A DNA stretch of 64,000 nucleotides from Spongilla lacustris (GCA_949361645.1 OX442425.1:1847671-1911670), one strand, 5' to 3'; shown: positions 10,925 to 24,285, numbered from the stretch's first letter. The notes: generated from the sequence alone by a model not told the origin. Translations and numbers: made by a program.

Positions 10925-12540
10925 TGCAGGTTTGGAGCACACCCAATTGGGCAGAAGGACATCAGCAGGTCTGGTACATGTATGCAGCTGTTCATGTCCT
11001 AGTCCACTTCCAGCTTCAATGCTAGCACTGACACCTGCACAATGGTATCCCATAGCTGATTGTGCCAAGACACTTCATCACCACCAAATTTACATGTTAA
11101 AGCATGGTGGCCTGGGGGATCAAGCATGTTGTGGGGACACATTGCACATCTGGACCTGTAAAATGTGTCCATTCCAAGCCACCATGTGATGGCGACCTGT
11201 TTTTCAGGGTCTACCTAGACCAGGAGATGGGGTTGCCAACAGCCATGAAGATGCGTGTGCAGAAGATACAGACAGAAGTCTTGCTTTGTCAGCTGCAGAA
11301 CTGTTATTGAGGAGTTGATGGAGCTTTGCAGCCTCCAATTTGGAAGAAAGGAGATGTAGGGTGGTCTAAAATAACATCAATGGTCAAAGCATCATTAGGA
11401 ATTACATTAGCATTAAAGGCTGTCAGTGCATCCAATAGGTTACTATTGGTGGCCAAGGGGGAGCCAGTGCTGCAGGCAGAGGCAATGTATGCTGCAGAGC
11501 AGTGATGGGCAAGTGATCTGAAGCCTAGTCCACCATGTCAAAGGCTCAGCTGGGCTTGTTCTCTGGCCTTGCATGGGTGGCATCTCAATTGCAAGACACT
11601 CTGAAAGGCAGTTCATAACATCTAAGTCAAATGGACCAAGTTCATCTGTTGCTATTGTTGGAGGTGTAGTGCGAGCTATGTGAGATAGCTTGCTAAAACC
11701 GCCACACATACATAAGAGCATAAGAGCTACATGTGAATCTTGCAGAGCAACCTTTTCGATCTCCAATAGAAGGTTGGAGGCTGCAGAGCGCTTAGATGCT
11801 ATATAGGTTGAACAATATTGAGCATCACCAATAGGGGATCCCAGGATATCGAGCTTGGTGCAGGTAGACGTCTTCATCTCTGGTGGGAAAAGTTTGAAAT
11901 CATTGCATCTATTGAAGAGCTCACATTTTGTAGGATTAAGATGAAGACCGAGGGTAGGACCAATATCACAAATGATACCTAGAGCATTACTAACACACAA
12001 GGGTGGTACCATCGTCCATGTACCATTGGTGTAGGAGCAAACTAGTGTTAGGGCAGTCTGCTGGAAAAACTTTAACCACCTTATGAAGCAGAAGGCAAAA
12101 TAACAGTGGCCCAAGTGGGTCTCCTTGTTGAACACCAAGCACAGATGTCAATAGACCCAATGGGTGCCACAAAAAGGGATGCTCACCATAGCACCACTAT
12201 ACCCTAGGAAGTATCTCTGAAAAGTGGAGGACGCATTCATCCAGAAGTGCATGGCGATATACTAGGTTGAAGGCATTCTTAGATTTACTTTGCAGACCAA
12301 AATATTGTCATCTTTTCAGTGATCATCAATGGTCTGACGAAGGGCATGTACAATGCTTTCACTCCCATGCAGAAATAGATGCAACACCACACTGGAAGGG
12401 CTGAAAAAAGGATGCTATTTTTCTGTGTTACAGCACAGAGACACTTGCTTGTCACGCTCCTTAACTACCGCAATAGGTCTTATATCACTTAGATTGCAGT
12501 TTTAACAATCTCTTCTGTTTCTGAATCATCAGTTAGATAG
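10925..12540 (-). mobile_element. decayed non-LTR-type retroelement, copy 2, with YMDD box
   Basis: Minus-strand reading gives reverse transcriptase motifs in order: SIVHALRQTIDDH (about 12340), VQQGDPLGPLLFCLLLHK (about 12130-12080), the catalytic WYMDDGT at 12025-12008, LGLHLNPTKCELF (about 11950), DILGSPIGDAQY and CGGFSKLSHIARTTPP (about 11850-11660). One 231-codon frame spans 12138-11443, but frameshifts separate it from the palm block, and the 3' part is scrambled. It is the same family as the element at 7750-9260. Confidence 0.8.
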
Positions 12541-13557
12541 AAGTCATGTATGTACTTAATTATACGAGCTTTTAATCACACTACCATCAGTGTCCAGTTG
12601 AAACCATGTACGTACATTTGCTAGGGATGACATCACATAAATGATGCAACTGTATATAGTTTATAAGACGCTGCAAGAGAGAAAAACTTCTCTTATGCAC
12701 CTATCAATGGTAAGTGTTGTGTATGTGATTCGAGATAAGATTGCTTCCCACTTGTGACCTTGACTACACATGCATGTTGCTAGTATTTTGTTAAACCATA
12801 TACACGTACTTCACTGAAGCAGGCACTATCATTGTATACAGTAAATTACTGGTGCATCCTGCTATAATGCACTGCATGCTCAATTTAGAACTGCTGTGAT
12901 ACAGCATATCAGCTCAATCCAATCTTGTTTCCGCTAAATTTCATGATAAAGTACATCGAAAGTTAGTTGATATCTGGCCGAAGATCTGAAAGGAATAAAA
13001 TAAACTCTGATAAATGGTTGGCAAAGTCACAATGCAATGCACTAATACCAGTGCTCACACTTATGCCCCCAGCATCCCATGCAAAAACATGCATGTAGGT
13101 TGGCTTTGATGAGCAGTGCTTGAGATAATTTTATTATTAATTATCACTCCATTGTTCTTCTAGGTATAGTGTGCAAGAGGTTCATATCATATTTCAGGGC
13201 AGAGACAAGTTTGCATATCGGGTGGGGGGGGGGGGGAGGGATTCATTATTCACTATGCACATGGACTAAAAGTAACAGTGCTGAAGGAAGCTGAAAAGTA
13301 TTAGTAAAAGCAAGAAGCTCTGGTGGGGAATGGAAATGCCCTATTGCTGGCATTTATGTACATTATCCTCCTGCACCCCCTCTTGTGGACTCCACCCTAT
13401 ATGCAAGTGTAAATTTGTCAATCTGGTAATATAGGATAGTGCCCATGGGATCAAAATGGCTCCATCCCTTTAGACTTTTCAGAGGAGGTTGGGGGTAATA
13501 TAGTTTTGCTCTTTCTTCTACCCCTGATTTATAAACTCTGGATCTGCCCCTGCATAC

Positions 13558-15919
13558 CTTGTTTGATTCTAGCCACCAATGGTTTATACGCATCTCTCAT
13601 ATCCAATACTTCCAAAAAGATATGAAAGTTTTTCTTGTCTATTCCAATGCCCCTATTCACAGCAGTGAGAAGCTTGTCCATCCTAACAGGTACATTGGCT
13701 GTCATGATATGTTCAATATCAGCCTTCTCCTCAGCTGTTATCACATTTTTGGCATATAAGGCTGCACAAATATCACCAGGGGTGACATCACATCTAAGCC
13801 TAGCGTAGAACTTAACAAGGACTTTTCCTTCATCCATGGGCTCTGGAAGACAAATTATGTGTACGTGAATATGCAGCTCTATGCATGAATATATTACACG
13901 TACCTACAGTACATATTGTTGGCAATTAACGTTTAGTTTTACTTGGAATCATAATTTATCATTGTTGCACTAACACAGCATCTCCATATGATTTCAGAAC
14001 ATGATTTTGGACATTTGTAAGATATATATGTGATATGCAAAGAAATGATGAACAGATGAGTGGTTTCAGGAATTGACGCAATTTGGCTTTATAGTGAGGA
14101 TTTAGAAAACACTACAAAATCATAAATGCTTCAAACAAATAAGTATCAGCACGGATAGAACATTTCTGGGGGGAAGGGGGGAAGAGTGGCAGGGGGTGTC
14201 TCAATCCTTTTTGCGTGTGGCTATATGCAAGTGTAAATTTGTCACTCTGGCATATAGGAAAGAGCACAAGGGATCAAAATGGCTCAATCCCTTTAGACTT
14301 TTCAGAGGAGGTTAGGGCAATAAGGTTTTTTCTCCCCTCTCCCCCCCCCCCCCCCCCCCCCCTTCCTACCAAGTAATGGAAGTGCCAGGCAGCTGGTGAT
14401 ACCTGCTATTATATGCACTCTTATAGCAAGTTTCTATGCTTTTTAAATTCCGTAAGCTGCAAAGTGAGTTAAACCTGTGTCAATTTTTATCAGATTATGT
14501 TTTAATGTCATGATTTTAAATTAAGTTATTCAATTGGTGTAATGGATGGCTAATAACCCATTTACAACCATGTACACATGCAACTAATACTCATAATAAT
14601 AATCAAGACTCTCTTCTCAAAATTTTAAAGAGTTTATACTGAGGTTAATAAGAAATCTCACACCGATCTCTTCTAGAGCTTTTCAGTACAGCAACCGGCT
14701 CAGTTATCTCCTCATGAATCAGTATTGGCATAAACCACTTCGTCAATCTTTATTTGGGGCGCAACTTGAACTAAGAACACTAACAAGTTCCCTTCAGTGT
14801 TTTATATAGCCTGATTGATTGGATGTGATTTCCAGATATGGCTTAGTTGATTTAAGGCTTACATCTTACTTCATCCACACTATATCCCATGCACACACTA
14901 ACCTTTCCTGGCAGCATTCATTTCTTCTACCAAGTCAACATACTTTGCCCCCAACACTTCCATAAAAATGTCAAAGTTTTTTTTCTTGCTTATTCGTATC
15001 GCTCTCTGCACAGCAGGTAGGAGTTTGTCCATCTGAGCAGCGGACACCATATTGGCAATCACATTCTTCTCATTTTCTGTTATCACATCTCTAACATAGA
15101 GTTCTGCAGCAATTTCCTCAGGGTCCGCAACTTTCCCCCTAAGCTCTGCATAGTATTTAACAAAAGCTTCACTTTCTTCCATTTGACCTACATGTAGAAG
15201 ACGTTCTTCCATTTGACCTACATGTAGAAGACAAGCCGCGGTATGAAAACTATATTATAGTACATGCATTTGTTTCCAGACACAGCCTTCTCTGGCAATG
15301 GGACTTAATTGACGGCAATGTAGCGCAGTAAGTCTTACTATAAATTCGCGGCAACCACCTCTAAGGTTAGTTATCACGCTCGAATTACCTGCACACCCCC
15401 AATCCCTAAAACTATCATCAATCACTACAATTAAAAGAGACTACAACATGCGGAGCATAATGTAGCTTCTAGCGCTCGCTCGCATGCATTATTAGCAACA
15501 ATCCAGAGTCAAACGGTTACGCGCGTATCTAAAGTATTGTAAGCCACGCCTCCTTTTTGGCGCCCCTCGTGTGCTTGGCCCCTCCCCTTGGTAGATGCTG
15601 GGGCCGCCTCTGATCATAGTTTTGTTTTACCATTTAAATTAAGCGCCGCGCTATATAACTTGATTGGAGTTCCATGCATCAAATGGCCATGGGAAATGTG
15701 GGACAGTTTTCGACGTCATCCTCTAAGCGGAACAATCAAAAGTTTATAATTTTGGTGTTAAGTAAACTTAACTTGATCGCCTACACATGTACACCGTACG
15801 CATGTGTTTTTTTTTTTTTTCGCGACCTAGCCTAGCGGAACGATATTTGGGAATTTTTCCTTTGCCCGACCTAATCGCTTTGCCCGTCCTTCCTCTCTAG
15901 CTATGCACCCCCCGGCCAC

Positions 15920-15966
<47 letters not shown>

Positions 15967-17721
15967 CACCAGTGTACTTACTGCTCTGTCCTTTGGCGGT
16001 ACACAATGATTGACCAGACATTCAAGTTCCTACAAATATATTTCCCAAATAAGGAACTGTTTACTGATTACATATTGGACGGGGGCGGTTTGGGGGGTTT
16101 TCCGAAGAAAGTCCCGTCGCGCATGAGATCTTTCATCCGGTGATTTCATAAGTAAATATTCATTTGCAGGTGCTTTTAAAACAACATTTGAAACCTGAAT
16201 GACACATATGTCGTTCCTACATTCAACACCTTTCTTTCAAGATAGGTAAATTTCCAATGGAACATGGTTGTTGATTGGCTTAATGAGATTCAATTCAGGT
16301 CATTATAAATTCATACTGTCCAGCACTATGTTTACTGATTAGGTGGGGAGGGGGTTTCCGAAGAAAGTCCCTATGCATCCTACATGTACGTGTATACATG
16401 TATATTAAAAAATACGGAGATCTTTCATCGCTTGATTTAATAACATTCATTTGCTTATACCGGTATCATGTAACTCGGTTACCGATAAGACTGAAGTGCA
16501 TGCCTAATTTTCTACTTATAATTATAATTGATACTGACGCCCCGTCATATGAACACCTAACTCCAGAGGCAGTCCAGCAAAAGAAAAGAAAAGGATTTAT
16601 CAGAAAGCTGTTGAAGATCGACGTGGTCAAATTACAACCTTTGTTGTTTCAGTGGATGGACTCCTGCACAGAGAGGCAAACCATTTTATGAAGCGTATAG
16701 CTGCTAGCCTTGCAACGAAATGGGAGAAGTCTTACTCAGAAACAGTTTTGTCAGAACGAGGCTATCTTTTGCAATCCAAAGATCTGCTAGTCTGTGTTTG
16801 CGTGGCTCTAGAGTGAAATGGCGATGTGATCTAGGGTTTGATGATGGAGCAGCACTCTGACAACAAAGTGACATTTTTATCATGTTTTCAGTAATAATTA
16901 TTTATTTCTTTTTATTTTTATTTTTTCATCATATGACTTCCACTAACAAAAAAATAATAATAATAATCTTTATATTTGAAAACCGATCAGTAAGCCATTC
17001 AGTATTATTTGCCAAATCATGGTAATTTTTAATACCACAAAGATGCAACTGTTTAATTATAAGGGGGATTAAACCATGCATGGACTACAATGACACATGC
17101 ACATTTAATATTATTTATAAACTTCCCTAAGGACATTGTATAAATTTATGGACTGAGCTGAAAAGTAATTTTTAAAAGTGCACATGTAGCAATACACTTT
17201 AAATATATATATTTTAAAAGATGCACTCACGTGACTTTAAATCAGAAGTCGAAGATAACACCCGAGTGTTGGGCGCTGGTGGCCATTCTTTAATACCGGC
17301 ACGGAGGAGCATATACGTTTAGTAATGATCATGGTGACAGCTAGCACACACTGACAGCCGTTCAAGTACCTTTTTGTATCGCCTCCACCAGGTCTGCGTT
17401 TGCCGCTTCCTCCTTTAGGCATTGGACCAAGCCGTCCAGACCGCTCCTTCCCCGCCTTCTCACAGACGCCATCAGTACCTCGTTGGCGTCGCTTGTGACC
17501 GTCTTGCTCTTAACTACGAGACCGCCCCATTGGCCATAACGATCGCAAATTAGCGCAGGGAGTGTATATAACTCTTTATTCGCGTTACCTTTCTCGTACT
17601 CGTCGAAGGAGAGAAGGTCCTTGCTGTGGAGCAGCGCGGTCAGGTTGGAGTCGAGGCCGTTAAGCATGCGCATCATCGGATACGTCAACCTTTGCCATGC
17701 CGCTTCGAAGTCAGGATCCAT
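13558..17721 (-). CDS. triple CARD-domain gene, copy A
   Basis: Four minus-strand exons join with agreeing phases: 17721-17589 (ATG start), 17513-17370, 15187-14903 and 13842-13558; all internal junctions are phase 1. Exons 1-2 encode one death-fold domain split by a 75-bp intron (MDPDFEAAWQRL through GLVQCLKEEAANADLVEAIQ). Exons 3 and 4 are each 285 nt and each encode one whole CARD-like six-helix domain. Exon 3 has the patterns VKYYAELRGKV, VITENEKNVIAN and MDKLLPAVQRAI. Exon 4 has VKFYARLRCDV, VITAEEKADIEHI and MDKLLTAVNRGI. CARDs assemble apoptotic or inflammatory signalling complexes in the cytoplasm, so a multi-CARD adaptor is inferred. No exon after 13558 was identified; read-through ends nine codons later inside a transposon-like end. 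Intact and nearly identical in plan to the copy at 23263-27098. Confidence 0.75.
14341..14362. repeat. poly-C tract in CARD gene intron
   Basis: About 22 consecutive C on the plus strand, so G on the coding strand of the CARD gene. Copy B has a 31-base poly-G tract on the plus strand in the equivalent intron region. Confidence 0.9.
15530..15620. mobile_element. possible hAT-type MITE end
   Basis: A stretch with GGCGCCCCTCGTGTGCTTGG and a terminal CTGGGGCCGCCTCTG is repeated imperfectly at 36655-36740. Ends reading CAGAGGCGG resemble hAT terminal repeats. The other end and the target duplication were not defined. Confidence 0.3.
16041..16460. repeat. direct duplication ~280 bp apart
   Basis: The series TGTTTACTGATTA, TTTCCGAAGAAAGTCC, GAGATCTTTCATC and ATTCATTTGC appears at about 16058-16170 and again at about 16329-16456. 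This is either a local duplication or the ends of a small LTR-like element. Confidence 0.55.
16545..16865 (+). mobile_element. retroelement 3' relic inserted in CARD copy A
   Basis: Frames on the plus strand read DTDAPSYEHLTPEAVQQKKR, then after frameshifts ATKWEKSYSE and ARLSFAIQRSASLCLRGSR, ending KWRCDLGFDDGAAL and a stop. The same tail (SLCLRGSRTKWRSGLGFEDG) occurs at about 53390-53485. It is absent from duplication copy B, so it was inserted after the duplication or lost from B. Confidence 0.55.
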
Positions 17722-18280
17722 TTCTTATGTTCGATCCTTTGGTTGAGGGGGCGGGGTTAGATACCCTGAATGAATGGTCTCTTAAATTTATAACTTAACG
17801 GATTTACGGACTTGAAGCCTGTTGCATGCGCATGCACGGGATTTTTTTTAAATGTTCCCACGACAATATCTGTCATTGACAAAAGTGCGACCGATCCAGA
17901 TCGGCCAAAAAAAACCGACCATAATGGCCGATAGAATCACGTATATCAATTTTTAATATCGTTCCAGGCGAGTACGGGTAGGTAAGGAATATTGGAAATG
18001 CGTACGCGTACGAACAAGCTATATAGGCCATGCTGAGCAATTGGCGTTGTAGCATTACGGAACAATGCTCCTGAATCTTTGGACCGCTTTAGTGACATGC
18101 ATGGTATACCCTTGCGTATCCACATGCACAGGGTCTTGGGAACCGCCTCTACATATACAGTGCGCACACGGTTGTATGCGGCTGGAAACTAAGTCAACAA
18201 TTAGATCATTTACGGTATTACCACATATTTCTAAACTGATGGCTCATTATAGACATCTGATGTTTAAAAGCAAACCATGA

Positions 18281-18894
18281 CTCACCAGAACTCGCAAATC
18301 AAAAAGTGAAAACGAACTCAAACACTGCATTCCTTTTCCTGTCATGTCCAGTCAATGCGCACGATTGAAATTCCACATCGATAGCATGCGCATACCATTT
18401 AGCAAGGTCACGCAATACGTATTTAGAAGGAGGGCGTTACTAAATTCGACGACGTAGCCTTTGGTGACTGAACTGGAAGGTAAGAGTACTACAGCGATGC
18501 TCAGGAGGCATGTGGCTACCAGAATTTACTAACCTGAAGTGGCAACGCATTTTCTGTCACCACGAACAAGCTGAGCGTATTGCATGAATAATCGACGTAC
18601 GTTGTGGTTTTGCCCCTATACATATAAACATTATAGGTTATGGATTACAATTTCCATACATTGCAGAATGTGTGGACAGAGGCTAACGAAATACAGGGCA
18701 AAGAAAAGAACCAGTTCTGAGTGCATAGCATTCTCAGCTGAGCTAAAAATAGCTTTTGACATGGGGATGATGTCACCCTGAGATGTTCTGCATGCAATGT
18801 AAGCTGGTTATGTAGAGAACCATCTGTGCCATCACAAAGTGAGTGCTTCACAAATGTGCAGTGATGCTATTTGAGTGGCAAAACAAGTAAACAT
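18281..18894. other. intergenic, no gene seen
   Basis: This is the junction between duplication copy A and the RING-family relic. No coding stretch with support was found. Confidence 0.4.
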
Positions 18895-20553
18895 ATGACA
18901 TCATGAGAGGTAAACACTTGGTAGAGGTCATCTTGAGAAGATTGCCCCTCCTCTAGTTCTCCATAGGGAGCCTAGCCCACCTTTGGCAAGAGCTAACAAC
19001 CTGTCAATGCTAAAGGAGCTGAAGTGTGCACTGTGCTCCAACACCCTCTCACAGCCACTGGAACTGCTGTGTGGTGCACTGGTGTGCTCCAAATGCCTCC
19101 AGGAGTGGATAGCAGCATATGATGCTATGAACTGTCCATGCTGCTCAGAGGGCGGATAGTCCTCTGCTGCTCAGAGATGGTCCCATATTGTTCAGAGATG
19201 GTCCCTTGCTGCCCAGAGGATGGTCCCATGCTGCCCAGAGGATGGTCCCCTGCAGCTCAGAGGATGGTCCCCTGCTGCTCAGAGGACGGTCCCCAGCTGG
19301 TCCCCTGTGGCTCAGAGGATGGTCCCCTGCTGCTCAGAGGATGGTCCCCTGTGGCTTAGAGGATGGTCCCCTGCTGCTCGGAGGATGGTCCCCTGCTGCT
19401 CAGAGGATGGTTCCCTGCTGCTCAGAGGATGGCCCCCTGCTGCTCAGAGGATGGTCCCCTGCTGCTCAGAGGATGGTCCCCTGCTGCTCAGAGGATGGTC
19501 AGAGGATGGTCCCCTGCTGCTCAGAGGATGGCCCCCTGCTGTTCAGAGGACAGTCCCCTGCTGCTCAGAGGATGGTCCCCTGCTGCTCAGAGATGGTCCC
19601 CTGCTGCTCAGAGGATGGTCCCCTGCTGCTCAGAGGATGGTCCCCTGCTGCTCAGAGGATGGCCCCCTGCTGCTCAGAGGATGGTCCCCTGCTGCTCAGA
19701 GGATGGTCCCCTGCTGCTCAGAGGATGGCCCCCTGCTGCTCAGAGGATGGTCCTCTGCTGCTCAGAGGATGGTCCCCTGCTGCTCAGAGGATGGTCACCA
19801 GGATGGTCCCCTAGTCAGACTATCATCAAGTGTGATAATGCTGCTGCTGTCAGATGTTCTGGAGCACTGTATACAGACTGCAGCAGGGATATTAAGGATG
19901 GTGACTATGAAGAGCATGAGTGTGTACCAACACTTACACCTGAGGAGGAGAAGCAAGCAGCAGGATTACTGAAGAGGGCCATCTCTACCAGTCCTGACAA
20001 AGCCATCATACAACTTGCTACAGGGGAAGCAGTTAAGTGAATATCATTGACTTGTACCAGGGTTACATAATATATACACTCACTTCTGCCAATGACATTC
20101 ATGCATGTCACCAGAGCTAACCAGGAAACTACAGCTGCCTACTCATCATGGGCTGAAGTTCAGGTACATGTATTGCCGGCGATTAAGGCTGGGCTTGCCA
20201 TACCTTGGAATACACTGAGGCTTCTAAGGCGGTATGTCACAACATACAGCAAAGGCTCAATTCTAACTCACTGGTGTTTCAGGTGGCTCAAATCATCAGG
20301 AATCTGTCTGGCTGGTAAGGAATGGATGCACCACATATCCAGCCAAATTGTTGGCGATAACCCCAAAGGAGAAATAGCCCCCTTTTCAGGGGGACAAGTC
20401 AATTCATGCAAAATTCTTGGCTTGACATTTGCTCCAATCCACAAGCACATGCAGGACCTGATGCGCATTGTGCAAGAACACTTACTAAGTATTGAGCCAC
20501 AATTGATAGCTGCCATCCCCCCTCCAGCCAAGAGAGTAAAGAATAAATACTAA
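18895..20553 (+). pseudogene. RING-finger family gene, broken by a minisatellite
   Basis: From about 18900 the frame reads through LARANNLSMLKELKCALC and a RING-like cysteine cluster (CALC, then CGALVCSKC, then NCPCC) to a stop at 19157-19159. After a 22-bp minisatellite, a second conserved stretch reads DYEEHECVPTLTPEEEKQAA with a stop at 20038-20040. A third (TFMHVTRANQETTAAYSS and VGDNPKGEIAPFSGG) runs to 20553. The order matches the N-terminal half of an uncharacterised invertebrate RING protein family, possibly transposon-related (recollection, not searched). The repeat, stops and frameshifts make it non-functional. The zinc site lacks the usual histidine (ALVC in place of a CxH arrangement). 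Confidence 0.5.
19185..19800. repeat. 22-bp minisatellite (~27 units)
   Basis: The unit is CTGCTGCTCAGAGGATGGTC plus CC. Because 22 is not a multiple of 3 and the unit has no stop in any forward frame, all three plus frames stay open and give spurious proteins of 200 aa or more. The TGCTGCTCAGAG core is identical to the RING coding sequence for CCSE immediately upstream. Confidence 0.95.
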
Positions 20554-21670
20554 TTCAGTTCAAGCTCAATCTATTTACATACGAGCATGGAGTCAAATTA
20601 AGACCAAAAGAAATGTAAGGCTATATTTTAAACGCTCTGTTAAAACCAAACTTCATTGCGCAAATATTAATTCCCCCACCCCCAAAAAGACACCAAAATG
20701 GTGGATTTTCAAAGGCTAGGAATCTACTTCAGAAAATGCGTTGCCACTAACCTGTACCAAAATACGACAGTACAAACAACTAACTTTACCGTGATAGCTT
20801 TGGCATGTTCCATCTCAGTCACTGAGGGTCGTTGTCGTTATTTGAACACATGTAGTCGGCGATCGCCGTGCGTAAGTCGATAGGTTTGAAGAACCAGAGC
20901 CGACAGTTGGCAACACCAGGCCACGTGATTTTTGCTTACAATATAGGTCAAAGGTGTTTATCACTGCTAGTATGGCTTTTAGGTGTTGATTACGTTTTAT
21001 GTACCTCGTGCACAGCTGGCATCGGTTGTCAGGTTCGTTGCTATGGGTGTACGTAACCATTTCAATTTTTCGGGGCGTAGGGCTTAGTTTCCACGCGTTC
21101 AATGAGAGCAGACCACCGTGAGTGGTGGTCCTTTTGCCCACCACATATGAAAATGGCAGGCAATCTGATAAGCATCTTTGGTTTGAAGGGCCAATTATAT
21201 TCAAAGACAGGGAACGTACGAGTACCTTCAGTCAAGAGATGAGGGCTTTGAATCCAGTGAGGACAGTTGTGATGGAGATTCTTGTGTATGACATGCGGCC
21301 GAGGGTGTGTGTGCTATGCTTAGGATGTTTTGGTTGGTTTGAGCTCACATTATATTTTGTTACTTCCTTGCTAATGCCTCCTTTCCTCCGCTACTACTTT
21401 GCTTAGGGATCCCCTCGCGACATGCCAGTTCAGTGACATTAAAAGAAATTGTTTGATTGTGATGGGATTTAATGATGATAGCAAGTGTGTAGATCAAGCT
21501 ACCTTAGTCTATGTACTGCATGCTGTGATGTATGTGATGCAACTGGTGGTATTCCAAGGTTGCCCTTCCTTCTTGTTTGCTCTCATGCATGCAACGTATA
21601 AGTACATGTCAGAACCCGCCGGAGAAAAAAATGGAGTGAAACAAGATATAAAAATTAAATTAAAATAAAA
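20554..21670. other. no supported gene
   Basis: Open frames of up to 129 codons exist on both strands but lack recognisable domains or matched splice sites. Confidence 0.4.
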
Positions 21671-21890
21671 TTGGTGATGTAGGATTTGTAGACAGCAATT
21701 GAGTAAAAAGTAAGGAAACAAGGAATTACGGATATTATGCATTCAATACATTATAAATATGTGCTAAACTGATGTAGGTATGTAATATTTATAATTTAAT
21801 TTATAATTTAATTAATGCATAATATCCGTAATTCCTTGTTTCCTTACTTTTTCCGTACTTAATTGCTGTCTACAAATCCTACATCGCCAA
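21671..21890. mobile_element. 220-bp foldback MITE
   Basis: The left arm 21671-21743 (starting TTGGTGATGTAGGATTTGTA) is the reverse complement of the right arm 21814-21890 (ending CCTACATCGCCAA) with very few mismatches. The central loop is AT-rich. There is no coding capacity. A target duplication is not obvious. Confidence 0.8.
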
Positions 21891-22329
21891 TAATTAAATT
21901 TGGATTTTACATGCACTGTCATTGTTGACCAGTTTGTTGTTAAGTTCATGGCTAAGCTCAGCCATCAGGGGAGGAGGTCGTCTCAACTACCACTTTTTAT
22001 TTTAAATTAAAGGGACTATAGGATTACTTGTTATTACAGTTAAGGACTCCAACTGATCAACCACATACATATAGTGTATGTCAATGGTGTTTCAGTAAGC
22101 ATACCACTCCATTTCCATTATATCAAATACAGAATACCTTGACACAAAACAGTGGAAGTGTCCAATCATGAAAAATAAATGTCTGGGCAACTTCTGCCTC
22201 CTCAAAATGAAATATAAAGTACATGCATTGATATTGAAGATTGAAGTTGCGATCACGTGACCTTATGTATGTATATTACTGAGCGTCCCGATTTCTCTTG
22301 GCCTGATATCATAACATTGATCACATGTA
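21891..22329. other. spacer before duplication copy B
   Basis: No gene or repeat was recognised in this AT-rich stretch. Confidence 0.4.
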
Positions 22330-23262
22330 TGAGCAATGGTTATCTTTGTAGCAGTAGCATGCATGGTCCAAGCATGCTAGTATTTTAAACCATTTACACG
22401 TACTTCAATGAAGCAGGCACTATATACACAGTAAATTATGCACCCTGCAACAATGCACTGCATGCTCAGCAGTTCTACAGTACATCTACTCAATCCAATC
22501 TTGTTTCTAAATTTCTAACATTGAAAGTTAGTTGATATCTGGGTAAAGATCTGAAGGAATAAAATAAACTCTGATAAAGGGAGGACAAAGTGAACATTAC
22601 ACAACACAATCATCATACCTGTGCCTCACACCTATACCCCCCTTCCATGCAAAAACATGTAAGCTGGCTTTGAGTATAAACAATTTAATGCAGTGCTTGA
22701 TACAGTGTCATTAATCAGATTACTAATTACACTCTCCTCCGTCCTTCTACTGAGGTAAAGTGCCAGTGAGGTTAATATTTCATGGGCAGAGACAAGTTGG
22801 AAGTTCTGGGGGAGGGGGGTGGTTATTCACTATTCACTATGCACATGGACTAACAGTAAGAGTGCTGGAGGAAGCTGAAAAGTATTAGTAAAAGCTCTAA
22901 TACCGGCATTTATGGGGTCCAGGTGAGCGTTGAATGCTTCCAACCATTTGAGCTAGAAGCCAGCCCACTAAAATCTTTCGAACAAGCCAGCCTATGCAAA
23001 TCCTGTGAACATAAGGATAATTTATGCGTAGGGAAAACTAGATACTAGGTGTACATTCCCCTCCGACACCCATCCCCTGCACCCATGCCACCTTATGCAA
23101 GTGTAAATTTGTCTGGCATATAATAGGAAAGTGCACAAGAGATCAAAATGGCCCGGGCCATCCCTTTAGACTTTTCAGAGGAGGTTGCATGGGGGCAATA
23201 AGGTTTTGTTCTCCTCCACCACTCTTTTATATGATCTCTGGATCTGCCCCTGCATAGCCTAC

Positions 23263-24251
23263 CTTCTTTGATTCTAGCCACCAATGATCGATATGCAGCT
23301 CTCATATCCAATACTTCCAAAAAGATGTGAAGGTTTCTCTTGTCTATTCTAATGGCTTCATTCACAGCAGTGAGAAGCTTGTCCATCCTAACAGGTACAT
23401 TGGCTGTCATGATATGTTCAATATCAGCCTTCTCCTCAGCTGTTATCACACGTCTGGCAAATAAGGCTGCACAAATATCAATAGGGTTTACCACTCTCCT
23501 AAGCGTAGCGTAGAACTTAACTAGGACTTTTCCTTCATCCATGGGCTCTGGAAGACAAATTATGTGTACGTGAATATGCAGCTCTATGCATGTTTATATT
23601 ACACATACCTACAGTACATTTAGTTGGCAATTAACGTTTAGTTTTACTTGGAATAGTATTAGCATAATATCTCATCTTTGCATTGATCAGTATATAATTC
23701 AAATTTACTAACATAGCATCTCCATCATTTCAGAACATGATATTGGACATTTGTAAGACATATATATGATATGCAAAGAAATAATGAATAGATGACTGAG
23801 TGGTTTCAGGAATTGATGCAATTCGGCTTTAGTGAGGATTTAGAAAACTACAAAATCATAAATGCTTCAAACAAATAAGTATCAAGCAATTACAATACAT
23901 AAGCACGGATAGAACATTTCTGGGGGAAAGTCTAATCATATGTACGTGAATATCTGTACACAGACCCTCAGTACATATTGTTAGCAATTAACTTAGTTTA
24001 CTTGGATAATAGAATTAAATAACTCAATTTCATTCTTGCATTAATCAGTACATGTTAGTAGCTATACTTATTGCATTCAGCATCTCCATGATTTCAGAAC
24101 GTGATTTGGACATTTGTAACTGAGATAGATATATGACTCCAGCATTTTATTATAGGTATCAGCTTTAGTGAGCACTTGGAAAACTTTTTTTGTAAATGTT
24201 TGGAACAAATTTACAAGTACTGAGCAAGTACAGCACATAAGCACACAGATA

Positions 24252-24285
<34 letters not shown>

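Larger units (their letters stand above)
12720..18280. repeat. segmental duplication, copy A
   Basis: This block matches 22330-28960 in the same orientation. Shared landmarks run from CTTCA(C/A)TGAAGCAGGCAC (about 12810 and 22400), through every CARD exon, to TTTGGACCGCTTT (about 18080 and 28880). Copy A alone carries the retroelement relic near 16.6 kb. Copy B alone carries an internal intron duplication and a hAT-like insertion. Confidence 0.85.

Noticed and set aside
19138..20040. Three overlapping plus-strand frames of 200-250 codons
   Set aside because: All are read-throughs of the 22-bp minisatellite, which lacks stops in any forward frame. Only the flanking RING-family stretches have gene-like composition.
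20815..21204. 129-codon minus-strand frame
   Set aside because: No recognisable domain, no matching splice sites and no similarity to neighbours. Probably chance.
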